Source: Anseranas semipalmata (taxonomy: Eukaryota; Chordata; Aves; Anseriformes; Anseranatidae). From it: 64,000 nt of DNA. Below are positions 38,701 to 53,700 of the stretch, one piece after another (the first letter of the stretch is position 1; the number at the start of each line of letters is the position of its first letter). Location: contig VXAA01005212.1 in assembly GCA_013399115.1 (NCBI GenBank), positions 429,974 to 493,973 on the forward strand, in the 5' to 3' direction. A program made the translations under genes and the position numbers. The notes beneath the pieces are model-generated. The model was not told the DNA's origin. It ran no database searches and saw only the letters and a program-made list of their open reading frames with translations.

Positions 38701-41700
38701 CCAAGCACTTTCTAACTGTCCATGTGACATCAACCATTCAGCATTTGTTCATAACACTTTACCATACATAGCCTTCTTGGAATTATTCAAACAATAGCAG
38801 CAAATCCGTCACATAATGAAACAAGTGTTATTGTATACGCATGTCGGCTGTAACTGCATGTACGAAGCTTTCCTTGTATTTGAGGAAAAAAAAGCACCAC
38901 CAAAAACCCAAAATAAAACATGTTATTATCTACCCTCTCTGAAAAGAACAAATTGTAGGATTAAGTAAATATTTTTGTAATACACCAGATCTGAGAGTTC
39001 TTTGATCTGATCCTACATAATTCTTCATACAGACAGACCCTTATGCCCAGAGTTACTGACCCCAGGACAATCATAAGAGCCCATATATGTGAAACTATAG
39101 GCAAAAATCTATGCCTCTTATCCTGACTTTCCTTTAGGTCCTCACTGCTCAATATTTCAGCTTCAAACATAAATTTACTTGTACTTAGATTCTAGATCAA
39201 AGCAACCACCTAAATCAAGACACAGGACTGTAAGACTTCATTTCTTCCCATGAGCTTCATACAGCACTCATCACAAGCACTTGCCCTTAACGTAGGTTTC
39301 CAAGGCAGTTAGGCAACACTTTGTAGCAGCAATTATTAGTTTATAACTTGTAAGCAAGCATTTCAGAGTTACCATAACTCTGATCTAGCATTTAGAATCT
39401 CTCACATCTACACTAACATATATTTACAATTTACCTCTGCCAGCTTTAGCATTCTTTATATCACATTTTCCTGTTTATGATTTACACCACAGTCATGACT
39501 ATAATTCCTGCTCATCGTGGCCTTCTTTTATTTGCAATAGCCCTTGCACAGAGAAGTTTTACTTTCAAAGCAAGCTGCATCTCCCAAGCCTCATATATTT
39601 ACAGAAAACACAAGCAGGTGGGCAGAGCAACTTTGAAGTTCACACCTATTGCTGCAAACAAGCCCAATACCCTGATTCATAATGAACTTTAACCAACTGC
39701 CTGAGAAACTAGCATCTTCTAAAGGCTTCAGTCTCCATCTGCCTATTGAAATGAAAATTGTTTTAGAGCAAGTTTGTTTTCAAGCTCACCAACCCTGACA
39801 GGATTTTTCATGCCTCTTTTATCCCACAGGTTATTTAGGATTCCTTTTTTCTCCCTACCCATCTCAATGACGGACTACTTCTTATGTCTGCGTTCAGTTA
39901 TTCTTTCTTAGCACTCACATCTTAGCCTGACTCTCCCCATGAGAAGCTGAATACAAAACAGAGTTTTCACACAGCCGCTGTTTTGATTAGTATTCATGCT
40001 TTCACAACACTTAAGAAAAAGTTACAAAACTATACATGACAGCAGAAGCTCTTCTTCAAAAAATATTCTCTGCCTTAAGTAAAAGGTGAAAACAGATTCA
40101 GATGTGTTAAGAACAATGTTCATATATTTTAGGGGTACTGAAAATGAGTAACAACCTACTTACCTTTGGCATGTAACTACATTTAAAAGAACATCTGCAA
40201 AATCTCAGTCTTATTCCAGAAACAGAATCTCAGTACACTAACACTGCAGTAGAGAAGAATGAAGCAGTTTCCCTTTCCTCTGAAGGAAAGGATGACCTCA
40301 GTATGAAATTAAAAACTACAAGTTGCTGTTTTAAGTCTTTTTGATGGGAGAGAAATGGGAGAAATAATACTGACCTCAGCTACACAAAATGCATCAAAAT
40401 AATTACTTCATAATTTAAAATGGCAGCGTTTTGCTTAGAATAGAAAGGAAGCCCTATTGAAGCTGAATATAGAGTGAAATGCAAGTCTTGCAGTAAGTTG
40501 TAGCAGTACTCTTCAAAAACAGCCTAACATAACACTCTTCCAAAAGAAAAATCAAAGAACTTCACTTGAAAGAAAAAAATTAGGCCGCCATGAGTGGACA
40601 GTTTCTTATGGAGTCAAAATTTCCATGTTCAGGTTATACTTACATTCCCTAAAACAATAAATCAAGCTATTTTCAGAGTCATTAGCTTCTTTTTTTAATA
40701 GCTAAGAACATTTCATATCAATTTGAAATTTAAACTTAACCTATGGTATTCAAAACAAGCTCTCAGACTACATTGTTGATTCTTCTTCTAACTTTAGCAA
40801 TCATAAGTGTCTTAATATTCAAACGTTGCGTTCTTAACCCAAAATACAAGGGTGCTGAGCACAAGTCATATTTTGCCTGTTCTCATCAAGCACAGCAAGC
40901 CATCAGCAGAGACCAGGTGTAGGCTCTACTGCTGCATGCTGCGATTGTCTGGTAACAGGCAGCCACAATACAGCTGATACCACCAAAAATTTCACTATCT
41001 TGGCTTTGGTACCACAGATCACAGTGCGACACGAGACAAGAACAGGAACTTCACTGCTTTATAGCAGGACAGAGCCGCATCACACTTTCAAGGCAAAACA
41101 ACGTTCCTAACCACTCGGTGAGAGGCAGTAACAACCGCGCAGAGGAGATCACATTGTTGAATTGCATCAATAGACGATTGGTTTCAGTCACCTAAGCTCT
41201 CCACTACTACCACCTCCACCCTGCTTTTTAACCAGGGACAATTTTACCATTGGAGTCAAAGGTTTAAATTAAAAGTCTCTATTGATGCTCACAGCTAACC
41301 TGGCAGATCTACGGGGAGCCTCACTTATGCTATTCAGACCAAAAGGTAACATCACAGTTGGCCAAGGAGTAAACAGGAGGGAAGAATCCCACTGACCATC
41401 ACTCTCAGTTTGATCTTACAGAAGTTACCTGTAACACAGTAACTTTCCCACACTTTTTATATTCCGGTACTACCACTGGGAACAGCTGCTCCCACGCTGT
41501 ATGCCCAAGCCAAAGGGCGCATTTGGGTGGCAGTTCACATACTCACTCCTCTGAAGTAACTCTGGTCCCCAGATCAAAGTACATCTCTTCCATGTGATTC
41601 AGCATTCACTTTGCTCTCTATAAAAAACAGAGCACCTGGTCCAAACCCTCAAAGAATTTGCAGTGCCCTGCTCCCATGGCACAGAGCACAAGAAGAGAAA

Positions 41701-44700
41701 ACCCCTGTCAACCAACACCACATGACATGGACCTGCCTGTCAGTAGTACACAAAGGGTCCCATCAGCATCCATCTGATTTTGTTTTGGCAGGTAAACCCT
41801 CTTCTCACAAGGAAACAGTCTTGTTGGAGGGACCAATGTTCAAGGTGGTGAGTCACTGTTCAAGGGTTTTGTTCAGCAGCTACTTTCAATACGTATCATA
41901 CCATCTGCTGACAGAGGTTCTATACTGATGACTAAGTTTTAGAAGAGATCAGGCATTTCCTACCCCCTTCCTTAAATTACTACCGGATAATATGCAGTGG
42001 TAATAACAGCAATGCAAATGGGCGTAAACTTACCATCAACTCACATCAGAAGACACCTTGTCTACACTGTTTATGCCATTACTTGCAATATTACAAACTG
42101 AAAACAGCATTTCTTCCATGAAGGCTTTCTCTGTTTCTGCTACATTTCAACCCAGAATTATATTACATAGAGTATCTAAAATTAAAGCTGACAAAGTTCA
42201 AAGTTAGTCCAGTTCAATGGGCTAATAAACAGAGAGGTCATTGGACTGTTAGTTTCATAGCTTGCATAACTTTAGAGTTAGAACACAGGAGAAGAGGAAA
42301 AGGAAGATGTCAGTTTTAGCCAAAGCTAACCAGGATTAATGTAGACTTTCACCTCCTTTCATGATTGCTTCTGATCTTTCCGTCCTTCTCTCACCTAGCA
42401 CCAGCATCCTCTGGTTTTGATTGCTTCTCTTGACTAAGCACATCGTAAGGCATCAGGTTTAGAGCTGTAGCAAGTTACATACAAACCTTGTCTGTCACAA
42501 AATACTATGGCTATTCCTACACCTCCAGCAATGCACTTAAGTTCTGTTAAGTAAAAACACTACTATGTTTAAGAGAGAACATAGTTTAGTAGCCTGGTAA
42601 AGAATATCTAAATTAATAAGATTACAGATACTGCCCCAGAGTAACAGATGTCAGCTAGGAGCTTACCTTTCAATTAAGGAGTGTCACATATGCATAAACC
42701 TACTGGTTCACACACCACTTTTAAGCTTCCAGCACATGTTGAACCAGATGTACCAAAATAGTCACGATAACAACATATTTCAGAATTCTACAATTATACT
42801 TGAACATATCAAGAAAATATCCAAAGATATATAAGACAAGACAAAAATTCAAGTGAAGCATCACTATGTGCAAAAATCATAACTCATGCTGGCAATAACT
42901 TTAAAGGGTTACTCCTGTAACAGCCAAGATGTCCAACATCAATACTATACTTAGATCAGTGCATCATACTGAATTATTCAGCTAGTGGATTCATCCATTA
43001 GGTACAGTCAGAACTCAGATGTCTCTTCACATACGGTTCAGGGAACGGATGCGAACTGATGTCTCCAAATATTTAGGTGCAAAGCTCCAGTACAATATGT
43101 CACTTATTTCTCACCTGCGTTACAGCTCTGTGCAGATATTTCTTCTGTCTTTGCTAGTTGTCAATGAAAAGATATCGTGAACATCTATTTTCAGGACTGA
43201 CACCAGCCTAAAGGATTCACATCAGCTAGTAAAACTGCTTTCACCTGTTACATCTGTGCTTTTTATTTCGGGGGGATGAGGAGGGGTGGAGGTGTATAAT
43301 GTCACCAAGCCTACCACACAGTCTTAAATGCAGTCTACTAATAACATGTATATATATGAACTAAATTTATTTATTTAAGATTATATATAATTTTTCTATC
43401 AAGTAAATATAGCTAAATAAAACAGAAACAATACCAAACTGGTAAGTAACAGACATCCTACAACTCAAATTAATACCAAAGAAAAAGATAGCTCTGTAGT
43501 TCAACCACCTGAAATCAAGTCATGTGGTTTTCAAGTTGTAGGAAATGTTCCAGAAAGGAACCTTATGAAACTTCTGCATGCTGACCTACCAGACTGTGAT
43601 GGGTCCCATCCACACTAGTGCCAGACTTCTGTGTTTTCAGCACTTCACCATAATCTGCTGCATCAAAATTAGTCTTCCATACCATCACCTGCAGAAAAAA
43701 GGCAAGTGGCTAAGTTATCTCTATTAAAACTTTTTACCTACATTTGCTTAGAGGTCAATTTTGTCAACACATCAGAGAGAAGGCAGATGCACACCACGGC
43801 TTACCTAAGAAAGCTTTGCCATCAATCAAGTTAAAGATTATGCTATTTGTAAACATGCTACTGAATAGAGATGTACCATAACATAGTTCTCGGTAGGAAA
43901 GTGACCTCTTCCAACATTCCTTGTGTCAGGAACATCATGAAACTAGGGCTACCTTGAGAACTTCAAAGCAACATGCTGATTATACCACAAATACATTAAA
44001 ATACCATGCTTAGCATTACGACACTCAGCCACATACCTAACAACTAGCTGCTGGTTTATCAAAACATTCATTTGCAGGAAAAAGGAGAGATTAGTACTTT
44101 GAGACTAACATTAGAGATCTTGAGCTAGTTTGTCAGCTAAATACCAGAAGTAAGTCCCACTTAAAGGCACCTTCTCTCCACAACACAGCATTTATTGCAG
44201 AAGAGATGAGGAGTTACAACCAGGCCTCTAACACAAATAACACTTTAACATATCAAGAGCTGATCTACAGAGTAAAATCCTTAGCAATAACACTCAAAGT
44301 TGAAAAAGTTTAAGAGCATCAATTAACTATTTCAGAAGTCTGAAAGACATCTATCTGAGCAGTTCACTTTGGCTATCAGAAACATCAGTGTTTATGCTTC
44401 ACTTACAAGGTTTCATTCCTACCTTCTATGACATGTAAAAGGACTTTTTTTTTTTTTGTACTTGCATAATTAACCAGTAAGGCCATTCCATTGCATAGTA
44501 GGAAAATATGATGCTGTTATTGTACAGACCATCTCTTCACTCCTTCACAGTTCAGTGAACTGAAGTGGTCAGCCAGCTGGACTAGATAGATGATCTTGAA
44601 GGTCCCTTCCAACGGAACTATTCTATTCAGTAGCCCATCTGAAAAGATGTGTTTACATGTTGTTTATGAGGGAATTCAGATATTTTCTCTCTGACCTCTA

Positions 44701-47700
44701 GAGATATTCTTGATTATTGTCATTAGTTCTCATATTTCTCCTGGATCCAGAAAGCTAGCGTTCAGCAAGATCTATTTCAGAGAAAAATCGTCTTGTATAT
44801 ACACAAAGACTAATGCTGTGTTTAATACATATGTATATTATATGGGAAAGTTCTTTCCCCATGCACAAAAGGAAGCATTGCCCGCATTTTCACATATAAA
44901 CCTAAGAGGAGAGAGGCAAGTCCTTCATGTAAGCTAAGACCAGGAAAGCCAACAGCCAACTTTCCCAATACACGCACTCAGAAACATATGCAACCTTGAG
45001 CTATGATGGCACTGATTGCCAAAAATGTCAGCATATGACCACGTGCCATAAACGTACCCTTATAAAACACCTTTCTGGGGAAGCATTGCCATTCAGTGTT
45101 GCAGTTAATGATATCAGGAATTACTTTGAGGAAAAAGAGTGAACCTCATTCACAATGAACATTACTTCATTTAAAGAAATCCCAGCCATAGGAAAGACAA
45201 AGAGGACCTGATAAAACAGAAGTCTTTTAAAGGAATCTACACAGGGGAAAACTGTAGGCTAACATATCCTCTCAAGATAAAAAAATAAGTCAGTCAAATT
45301 CTTGGCTATGCCTAGAAATCAAAGATGAAAATAGGATTTCTAAGAATTTTTCTGTTGAAAATAAGTAATAATGAATTGCTATGCAACTGCAACTTCCAGC
45401 AACACACCAGAGCTCTTATGGGAGAAAGAAACAACAGCAAAGTCACATTTATTTCTTGTGTTAGGTAAGTATTACTAGAGCAAATCTTAATAGAGTGACC
45501 CCGGTATAATTTTATGGGGGGAAAAAAAACCTAGATACCTTTCTCTTCTTTGAGATAGCTTGCTTAAAATCTTAAAAAAAAGTGATATTAAAGAGACAGG
45601 ATGGTAACCTATGCCACCTATCTTAGCATAAAATGGAATTAAAAAATGAAGCAGATCACAAAACTGTGATGAACCACAAGCGTAGGACTGGTTTCCTCCT
45701 CGATAGTATGCTGAAAACATACATTATGTAAAGAACTCAGCAAGTCATTTCAGCGTGGTCCAGATGTACTAGATATGTTTTTGCTTTCTCCCACTGAGAA
45801 CAGAAAAGAAAACTCAGCAGCTTTTAAACAAATGTGAATCTGGATTCTAATTCAGAACCAGAAGCAAAAAGAAGAGACAACTGCTTTGTCCACAAAACCC
45901 CCTAACCAGCAGCATGACACACCTAGGCTCTCAAACCTAGAGTACACGCCAAGCTCAGAGAAAAGCCCAGCTCTGACTCCAAAAGCTGTGTAACTGCAGC
46001 ATTAGCACAGCTTTGCACCAGGCTCCCACTAAGAGAAAGATTTGAAGCCTCTGTTTGCTTAGCCGCAGCCTCTCAAATAAGACTGAAAGGACAGATTTAA
46101 GGGAGGAGGAGAGCCCTGAGGAATGTGAAATACAAACCCCCAGACTGTAGATCAATGGGCTCTGGGCAAACATTCAGGGAAGCATCACCACCTGCTTGCC
46201 TCGTCCTTACACTCATCTCTCAGAACTAGCCAGCAACAGATCAGGAGGCAGTCTCGAGCTACGATAACGGATCCTCAGACCTCTCACTGCAGCCACTTGT
46301 GCACCCACCTAGCCTATTCTCTAGCAGCAGCCAGAAGCAAATGCCTCAGAAACACATATAACAAGGGCTGACTACAGGGTAATATTTCCCCTGGTGTACA
46401 TACCCCACGCCCAACTAACCCAGTGTAAGTGCTTCCTCAGTTAGAAAAGTCTATGCTTAGTATTTCTCTCTCTCTTAATAAAACTTATTCTCTCTCTGAA
46501 AGCAGTAAGATGCCTTAAGAAAAAAAAAAAAAAAAAACCAGTAACAGGGCACATGAACTAGCAAATTAAAACAGTCACGTACCTGTTCGTCAGAACCTCC
46601 AGAGGCAAAGAAGTCTCCTGCTCTTGAAAATGCTACACAGGTGGCTGGACCCTGTGAATAAATTTACAAGAGGGGTTTAAAAAAAATGTGGAAAAAAAAC
46701 AACCAAACCAACCAACAAAATGTTATAAACTTCATTTACTACAGCTTTACAAAGTATTTCTCTTTTGACATCGGCCATCTAAAGGCAAAATTTCAACAAC
46801 TCTTCTCTGTAAGGCAAACGGCCCACAATTAATGTACCAAGCTCACCGGCACTTATTGTTTCCCACATTTTGTCTGCAGTTTGAGATACTCACACTTCAA
46901 TACCCATAGCATTGAGACAGAGAGAGGAACAAGCCAAGTTTTACAGCTTCAGTCTTTGCCTTGTTCCCCCTCAATCATCCTCTTCCCTTTAGAATTAGCA
47001 ATTCCTGAAGCTTCTGTTCATCTTTTTAAAAGTGGTGAAACTGAGTTTTGTTAAGTGCAGCCTTCAGTTAGCTACCTGAAGGAAAGGCTCAGAGCCGAAA
47101 AGGAGGTTTAAATACACAAAGATACACACAGTGCTGCATCAAATAGTGCACTGATAGAGACTGATAGAAGAAAAATACTCCCACTACTGACAATTCTGAG
47201 CATTCACAAATCATAAGCCATGCCCCATAAAAATAGAGGGTTTTTCTAGAACAAGTTTGAGGAGTGATGACTCCACCTTTCAGGCTCCAATTGCCAAGCC
47301 TTCAGAGTTTGTTTTCCAAGCTCCTCTTCACACCATGAATACTAGAAACATGAAAGAGAAACCCTCTAAAACAAGATTTCCACATATTCATATAGCTCCA
47401 GGGGCCAGAACTTCAAGAGTTACCCAAAATCTTCAAGACACTGACAGCACAAGACAACATATTTCAACATATTTCATGGACCACTGTATGCAACAGAATC
47501 GCCATGGAAAATAGTGTCTTCTCTCTGCACGCTCTCCCAGCAGCCTGTCCTTGAAAAATATATAGTTGCCACTAAGAGACAGCATAAAACACGACTGATG
47601 ATGATAAAGACATCAATAGGTAGGGCTAGATATAAAAGGTGGAAGGCAATTGGTTCTACCATGAAGGAAAGTGTTTGTTTTTAAGTTATCACATGCTCTG

Positions 47701-50700
47701 CAATACATTTATAGGATACTCCATGCAAACTGCTCACTACAGAAGACCCAAGACTTCAAGCTCTTGCTATTCCACTATGATGTAGCTTCACAACATGCCT
47801 GACCAGCTATCAACCAAATCCATTTGCATCAATTAATCTGACCAAGATTAGAAGCATTTCAAATCAAGGAATCTGTATAAGCAGAATAACTGAACGCACA
47901 GGACTCAGAGCACAATCCAATTATTCATTTTATGGGAGACTTGGTCATCAAGAGTTAAGAAAGTACAAGATCACGGTTCTCAGCGCAGGAGGAAGAAAGA
48001 GGCAAGGCTGTCTGAGGATCACTGGAAAGAAGAACAGGTGGCAGACAGACCAACATCAGCAGAACACATCTGCATTTGTGCATCAGCTCCAAGTTAAGGA
48101 ATACTAGAGAAGACAGTGAAGTTTTGGAGGAGGCAGCTGTTCTCTTTGGATACCAACTAGTAGGATAAAGTCAACGCAGGGGGACATCCAAAGCCATCAC
48201 AGATGGAACAGAACCACTGCTTTGTATTCCTTCACACGCAGGCCGCGCAGCCAAGCAACAAACAGGCACGTGCAGCAGCGCTGGAGAATGCAAGAAGTGG
48301 GCAGGCACTCCTTACAGCACAGTCATTTGCCATTTTTAAGCCACAAGCTATGATCTATGCAGGCTTATGGTAGTTGTCATGTTGTTAAGTGAAGAATAGA
48401 AGGCTGGCTTAAAACAGCTTTTCTTTTAATAGTGTTATTAAATACATTTTAGAATTAATGCATCCAGGATCATCTTAGTACAGCACAGGCACCTGCATTT
48501 TGAAGAAGCTTTGCACTTCAAAAAAGTCATTTGTGAGAGACTTTAAATGGTACTGGCTGCTGAAATACTACTTGAGCAAAAACACGCGTTTTACACCATG
48601 ACTTTTTTTTTTTTTTTAAATACATTTTCAACCTTAAAGCAAGCATGCAGGAAGAAACACACGGGAAAGATGAGGCAGGCATCTGACATGCAGCTAAACA
48701 GAGCTGGGAAATCGTTAAGTGTGTTTGAGCACAGGCACAACAGACAAACTGTTCTGGTTAGAATAAACAGGCAAGGATCCAGACAGAAGTTTTTATGTCA
48801 ATGCTAAACCCACTACCTTGCAGACTGCTCTAAATCTGAGCTTTTGCCCAAGCTGGAATGGGCTGAGGCTGGAATGAGCATTTCCAGAGGCTGCCTATGG
48901 CCAAGTTTGCTGGAAAAGCGAGCTGAACTTGTGACAGACTAAAAAACAACCAGAAAAAACACCACCACTACAAGAAAACCCCACCAACTGAGTTATCTTC
49001 TTTCAAGTAAGATTATATATCTCAGAAAACAGGTAAGAAGCTTCTCCTCACTCTACATCAAGTTACAAAGATGGACTGTTCTATTAAGAATTCACGTCTT
49101 CCCAAAGGGCATTACATGGCAATCTCACATCCAGCTTATTTCTGTTTTCCATTTTTAGTCTCCTACTTTAAAAAAAATAAAAAATAAAAGGAGCTCATCA
49201 TTATAAATCCTGAAGCTTGACAAATACACAATGATTACATTCAGGACAAATACAAAATTGTCACTGCAACTTGTGTCCTACAGTCCTCTGTGCTTTCAAA
49301 TGTGCTGGCACAAGATTACGCCAGCAAAACTAGTGTCTCAATGTGTCTATGCCTAGTGTGAAGAGTTTTAGCCTCCTTAAAAAACATTAAGATGTTTCCA
49401 TATTGTTATTTCGCCTGAAGTAATTTCAAAAGGTTTCAGAGGCCTTCTAATAGAAGCATCTAATTCTGGAGAGATCTTGCCAGAACTGATCTTGTAGCAC
49501 AGATTTCAAAGTGCATGCACGATCATTAGTGTGACTAAGCTTGTTCAACTAACACAGCATTAAATAGTGCAGATATTTCAAACCAGAGACACCGCTATCA
49601 ATCAGCCGAGACAAAGTGTGCTTATGCTGCCTTCTCCCACCCACTTGCTCCAACAGTTCAGCTCTCTGACCACACCATCAGGAATGCAGATTCTCTAAAG
49701 TAAATGGAAAAACAAAAGACAAGTAAGCAGAACAAGTACATAGCCAGAAAACTCCACAGTGATGAACATTGCTCAAAGATAAAGTTTTCTGAATGAAGTG
49801 GGAAATATAACAGAAAGGAACAATTCACGCTGTCTGTCTGTGCACTGTCAGGATATCAGATGCTGTATTTGAAATAATCAGCTCATGAAGATAAAGAAGT
49901 TGAGCTCTGACTAATAAACCAGTAAGGGCTGGGAGGGTGAGAAACCATTCAAGACCTTGCTTAAGACAAAATGTTCAGGAACAGGCAAAAGTGTGGAAAT
50001 ACTGGAGAACAGTAGTGTATTTGCGAAATGGTTTTTATCAGTCTACATATTTCAGTGTATTTAGTCAAAATTTTGCACAATACAGATCACATCAAAACAG
50101 GCACTGAACTGACTCCAAAATCATGGCATTCTGAAGGGGGAAAAAAAGGAAGTACAGCAGAACATATTCTTCCCAAAATAGAAACTGATATCAAAGGCCG
50201 AATGTTCCTTTATAAGTTGAAAGAAGAGGAACAAACAAGTCGACAGACACAACATCCTCTACAGATTTGTTGACATAAATTAAGTGAAAAATCTTTTTGC
50301 TACATATATTTACAGCACTCCTCCCAGATATAACAGGTTTGCTATAGCAACTTACAAATAATAATTTGCCAAATACTCTTACAATTTAATAATAAAAGAT
50401 ACAAAACAAAAATGAAAAAGCCACGTGTGCCAGTGATTAGACATAGCCTAGCTTGCATTCATTCCAGGTAAGCATGGCAGACCCAATATATTTGTGATGC
50501 AGTCCTGGACAACAGGTACATGGTTGGGGACTAAAGAATTTAGTTTCCTTCAGATACTTTTTTCCTTTAAACTTACTGTCTGTATCAAAAATAGCAAAAA
50601 GCAGCAGTTGCATGTTCTTCTGTCCAAGTTGTAGGGAGAATTTTATTCTTATTTCACATGCAACTAGAACATGTGGGGTGCAGCAACCTTCTAGTATGTC

Positions 50701-53700
50701 CTAAGGGTTCAGGAGTTCCCATTCTACATCCTCACCATGCTAGATGCTGCACACTACAAGCTGAGAGCACCAGTCCCCAAATTCTTAGAGCTTCTTGCCT
50801 TAGCTTAAGCAACAGAAAGTTGCAGAAATATGGAATTGGACAATGAGATACCAAGGCAGCAGCAAAAACATTTCTATATGTAGTTCTCAGCACGCCAACA
50901 ATATGAAGACGGTCAAGCTTTTGTGTCATACAAAAGAAATGATAACAGGCTCAAACCTAGTCTTTGTAGTCACATTCCCAATGAACAAGACTTGGGCAAG
51001 ATGAGACAGCCATGGCATGGTAGCTGAAACTCCAGGTGCCATCCTACTTCTAGCTGCATACATAGATATGAAAGGGGAGGCACAGTATATTACACAACCC
51101 AATTTATATTCAGACTACTCCCTAAGAGACAAAGCAATTATCTTTTCCTTCCCCACCTCTGTGTTTTCCCATTTCCTGTGGATCGAGGCTAATGATCACG
51201 TCATTTACTGCCCTAGCAATCCAGTTTTGTCAGCTTACACAAAAAAAAAGTGCAGCCTTAAGAAGAGATGCTCAGAACTATTCTGAATGGCTTTAAAGTA
51301 GTCTGCCTTCATTGTCTAGAGGGATGGGATCCTAAGCCAGGACACAGATTATAGCACTGAATGACTGGCAGGATGCTAGTAGCATCTGTAACAATTGACA
51401 GACATGACAAGACAGCAGGAATAGCATCCCTGAAAACAAAGATTTCAAAGGTGGAGCTAAAAAAATACATCTCTCTAAAGAAACACTGAAGAGAGAGGCC
51501 AAGAGTTTGGTTTGGAGAAATAGAAATAAGCCTGGAGCAGAGAGTCATACCTGCATGCAGACCACAGGTGAATGGGTACCATCTATAAATAAGAAGCAAA
51601 TGATCACAGAGAAAGCCCTCTTGAATAGCTTTTCCTCCCCACTAGAACTGATAAAGGAAAGGCAGCACAGGATTTCAAGAACAGCAGGGCCAACACAACC
51701 AACAGTCAATTCAAGTCAAGAGAGGACAGACTTCTGAGCTTCAGCTACGAACAGAGCTAAGACTTCAGCTTTAGCGTAACAGAAGGAACAAGAGCCAGGC
51801 TGGAGAGGGTCCAGGATTAAACCAGAGGAAAGAAGTTTAATGATGCACATTCTGCAAGATGAAAGGAATGGCAGAGAGATAGCTGGAGAGACAAGTGGGG
51901 TCAACAATGCTGGCAGAATTTTTTTTTTTTTTTTTAATCTGGGAGAAACTAATGCATACCAGAGAAGAGCCAGATAGAGTAAGGGAGGTGCCAAGAGCTG
52001 GAAGAAGGCATATCTAGGGGATGTGAGTAATTTAATTCAAGGAGAGCTGCTGCTGCTTCTGCTGCCCACAGGAGGAGATGTAAAAGAGGGAATATACCAG
52101 CCAGTACATTCATTCAAACTCTCTTGGAATGAATTAACTAGTGCATGAGGAAAAAGGAGACATGAACGGTGATGAAGTCTGAGAAGCAGATCAGAGGCAG
52201 CAACAAGCACGCTGGAATCCCAGGCATGAGATAACCAGTTCGAGGAATAAAAAAAATAAACAGGGCAGTCTCTGCCACTGCTCACATTGCTTTCAATGGC
52301 TCCACAGCACAGAAGAAAGATTGCGAACAGATGGACCTTAAAATGACAGAGGGTAGAGGAGCAAGAGATGGAAGCAAGCAATCAGGACACTAGGAAAACA
52401 CTAAGAGCAGGTGAGAAACTGGATAAATGCATTTGAGTGCCAAACAACATAGAGGGACTGAGGTGAGATGTTGACCATCCTATCACTTGGTTCCATCAGC
52501 AGAGATCAGTGAGGAGAGTTCAGTGAAGACTGATTTAACTTAACAGGCCTTTTAGTAAGGAGAGAGCACTGAGCTAATACCTCAGGTTCGATGATGAACT
52601 TGCTTGCAAGAAGGAACCCCCCAGCTATGAAGATCTATTCAATCTCCACAGAAAAGGTGAAAGATGGGTCTGGAGAAGAAAGCTGAATTTGGGTAGCTTT
52701 GGGAAGACAGAGCCAGGAAGAAGCATAAGTGGCAGTAAAGGTGACAATTAACATACACTTGTTTCACAGTCTGGTACAGGATGCAGTACAAATCCTGCAA
52801 AAAGAAGCATCAGACAGGAAATTCCAAATCTTAAAGAGATGACTTAGGAAAAAAATGAAAAAAAAAAAAAAGCTAGGAAAGCCACGGATGCCTGTTGTCT
52901 TTTACAAACAGCATGGATATCCCAAAGACAATGTGGGGAGGGGAGATGGTATTATACATAGGCACTCTACACTGGCAAATCAAGAGGTGCAGGACAGAGC
53001 TGAGTGTTGTCCCCACATGGGGATGGAGTGGCAAACGACAGGGGGGCATGGAAAGAATCCACATTCCCCATGGTAAGAACAAGAGGGAAAAGAAAAAAAA
53101 AAAATGTTTAGCTGCAAGAAGGCAGATTCCTAGAAACTGCACAATGATGATGACAGCACAAAAGAGAGAAAAGGAAAGGGAAAAAAGAATTTAGGAGAAA
53201 AGCACAAAGGATGGAGGTGGTACTGGCAATAAGGGCTGGTTTTGTGCCAAATGTCCCTGGCAGGAAGTCACAAGGATTCTCAGTGGAATGAGTTTTGAAG
53301 AGTCTTTACCACTACACTGAGCAAGGCTGCCATGCCTGCACCTTCCTCCACCATGAGTTAGGTGTGCTTAGCACAGGGAAAATCCGTCCTGCTTCTCAAA
53401 CATACTGGCACCTTGTAATTGAATCTCCAGTAGCTTTTCGGTTCCTGAAAGCTTCAGTTAATAAACAAACAAAAAAACACATGCAAGAGAAAAATAGAGC
53501 ACTCCTTTCCTTTTAATGCTCAGAAATGCTAATCTAAAGCCAACTGCATATTCTAACACACACTTCTCTCCCTTTGCCGACCCACTTCTAGGCAGCCCGG
53601 AGATGCCCTCACACCCTCCAGAGATCGCCAGGTCTGCATGGATGCTTAATGCTACCTATGAAGAGCTGGCAGCAGAGACTAAAGGAGCACACTCATTTCC

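Larger units (their letters stand above)
27278..43589 (-). other. POC1A intron, 16312 bp
   Basis: This is the largest intron in the window. It holds a CR1 fragment at 33591-33902, a homopurine tract at 36722-36762, a TA tract at 35467-35481, C-rich and A-rich tracts near 30137-30266 and a direct repeat at 28557-28585. Phase 0 on both sides means no extra exon is required. A short alternative exon would not be visible by eye. Confidence 0.88.
43689..46582 (-). other. POC1A intron, 2894 bp, within WD repeat 7
   Basis: This intron splits WD repeat 7. It contains a short CR1 3' end (44575-44628), an A18 tract at 46520-46537 and a T tract near 44447-44458. No exon was recognised. Confidence 0.9.
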
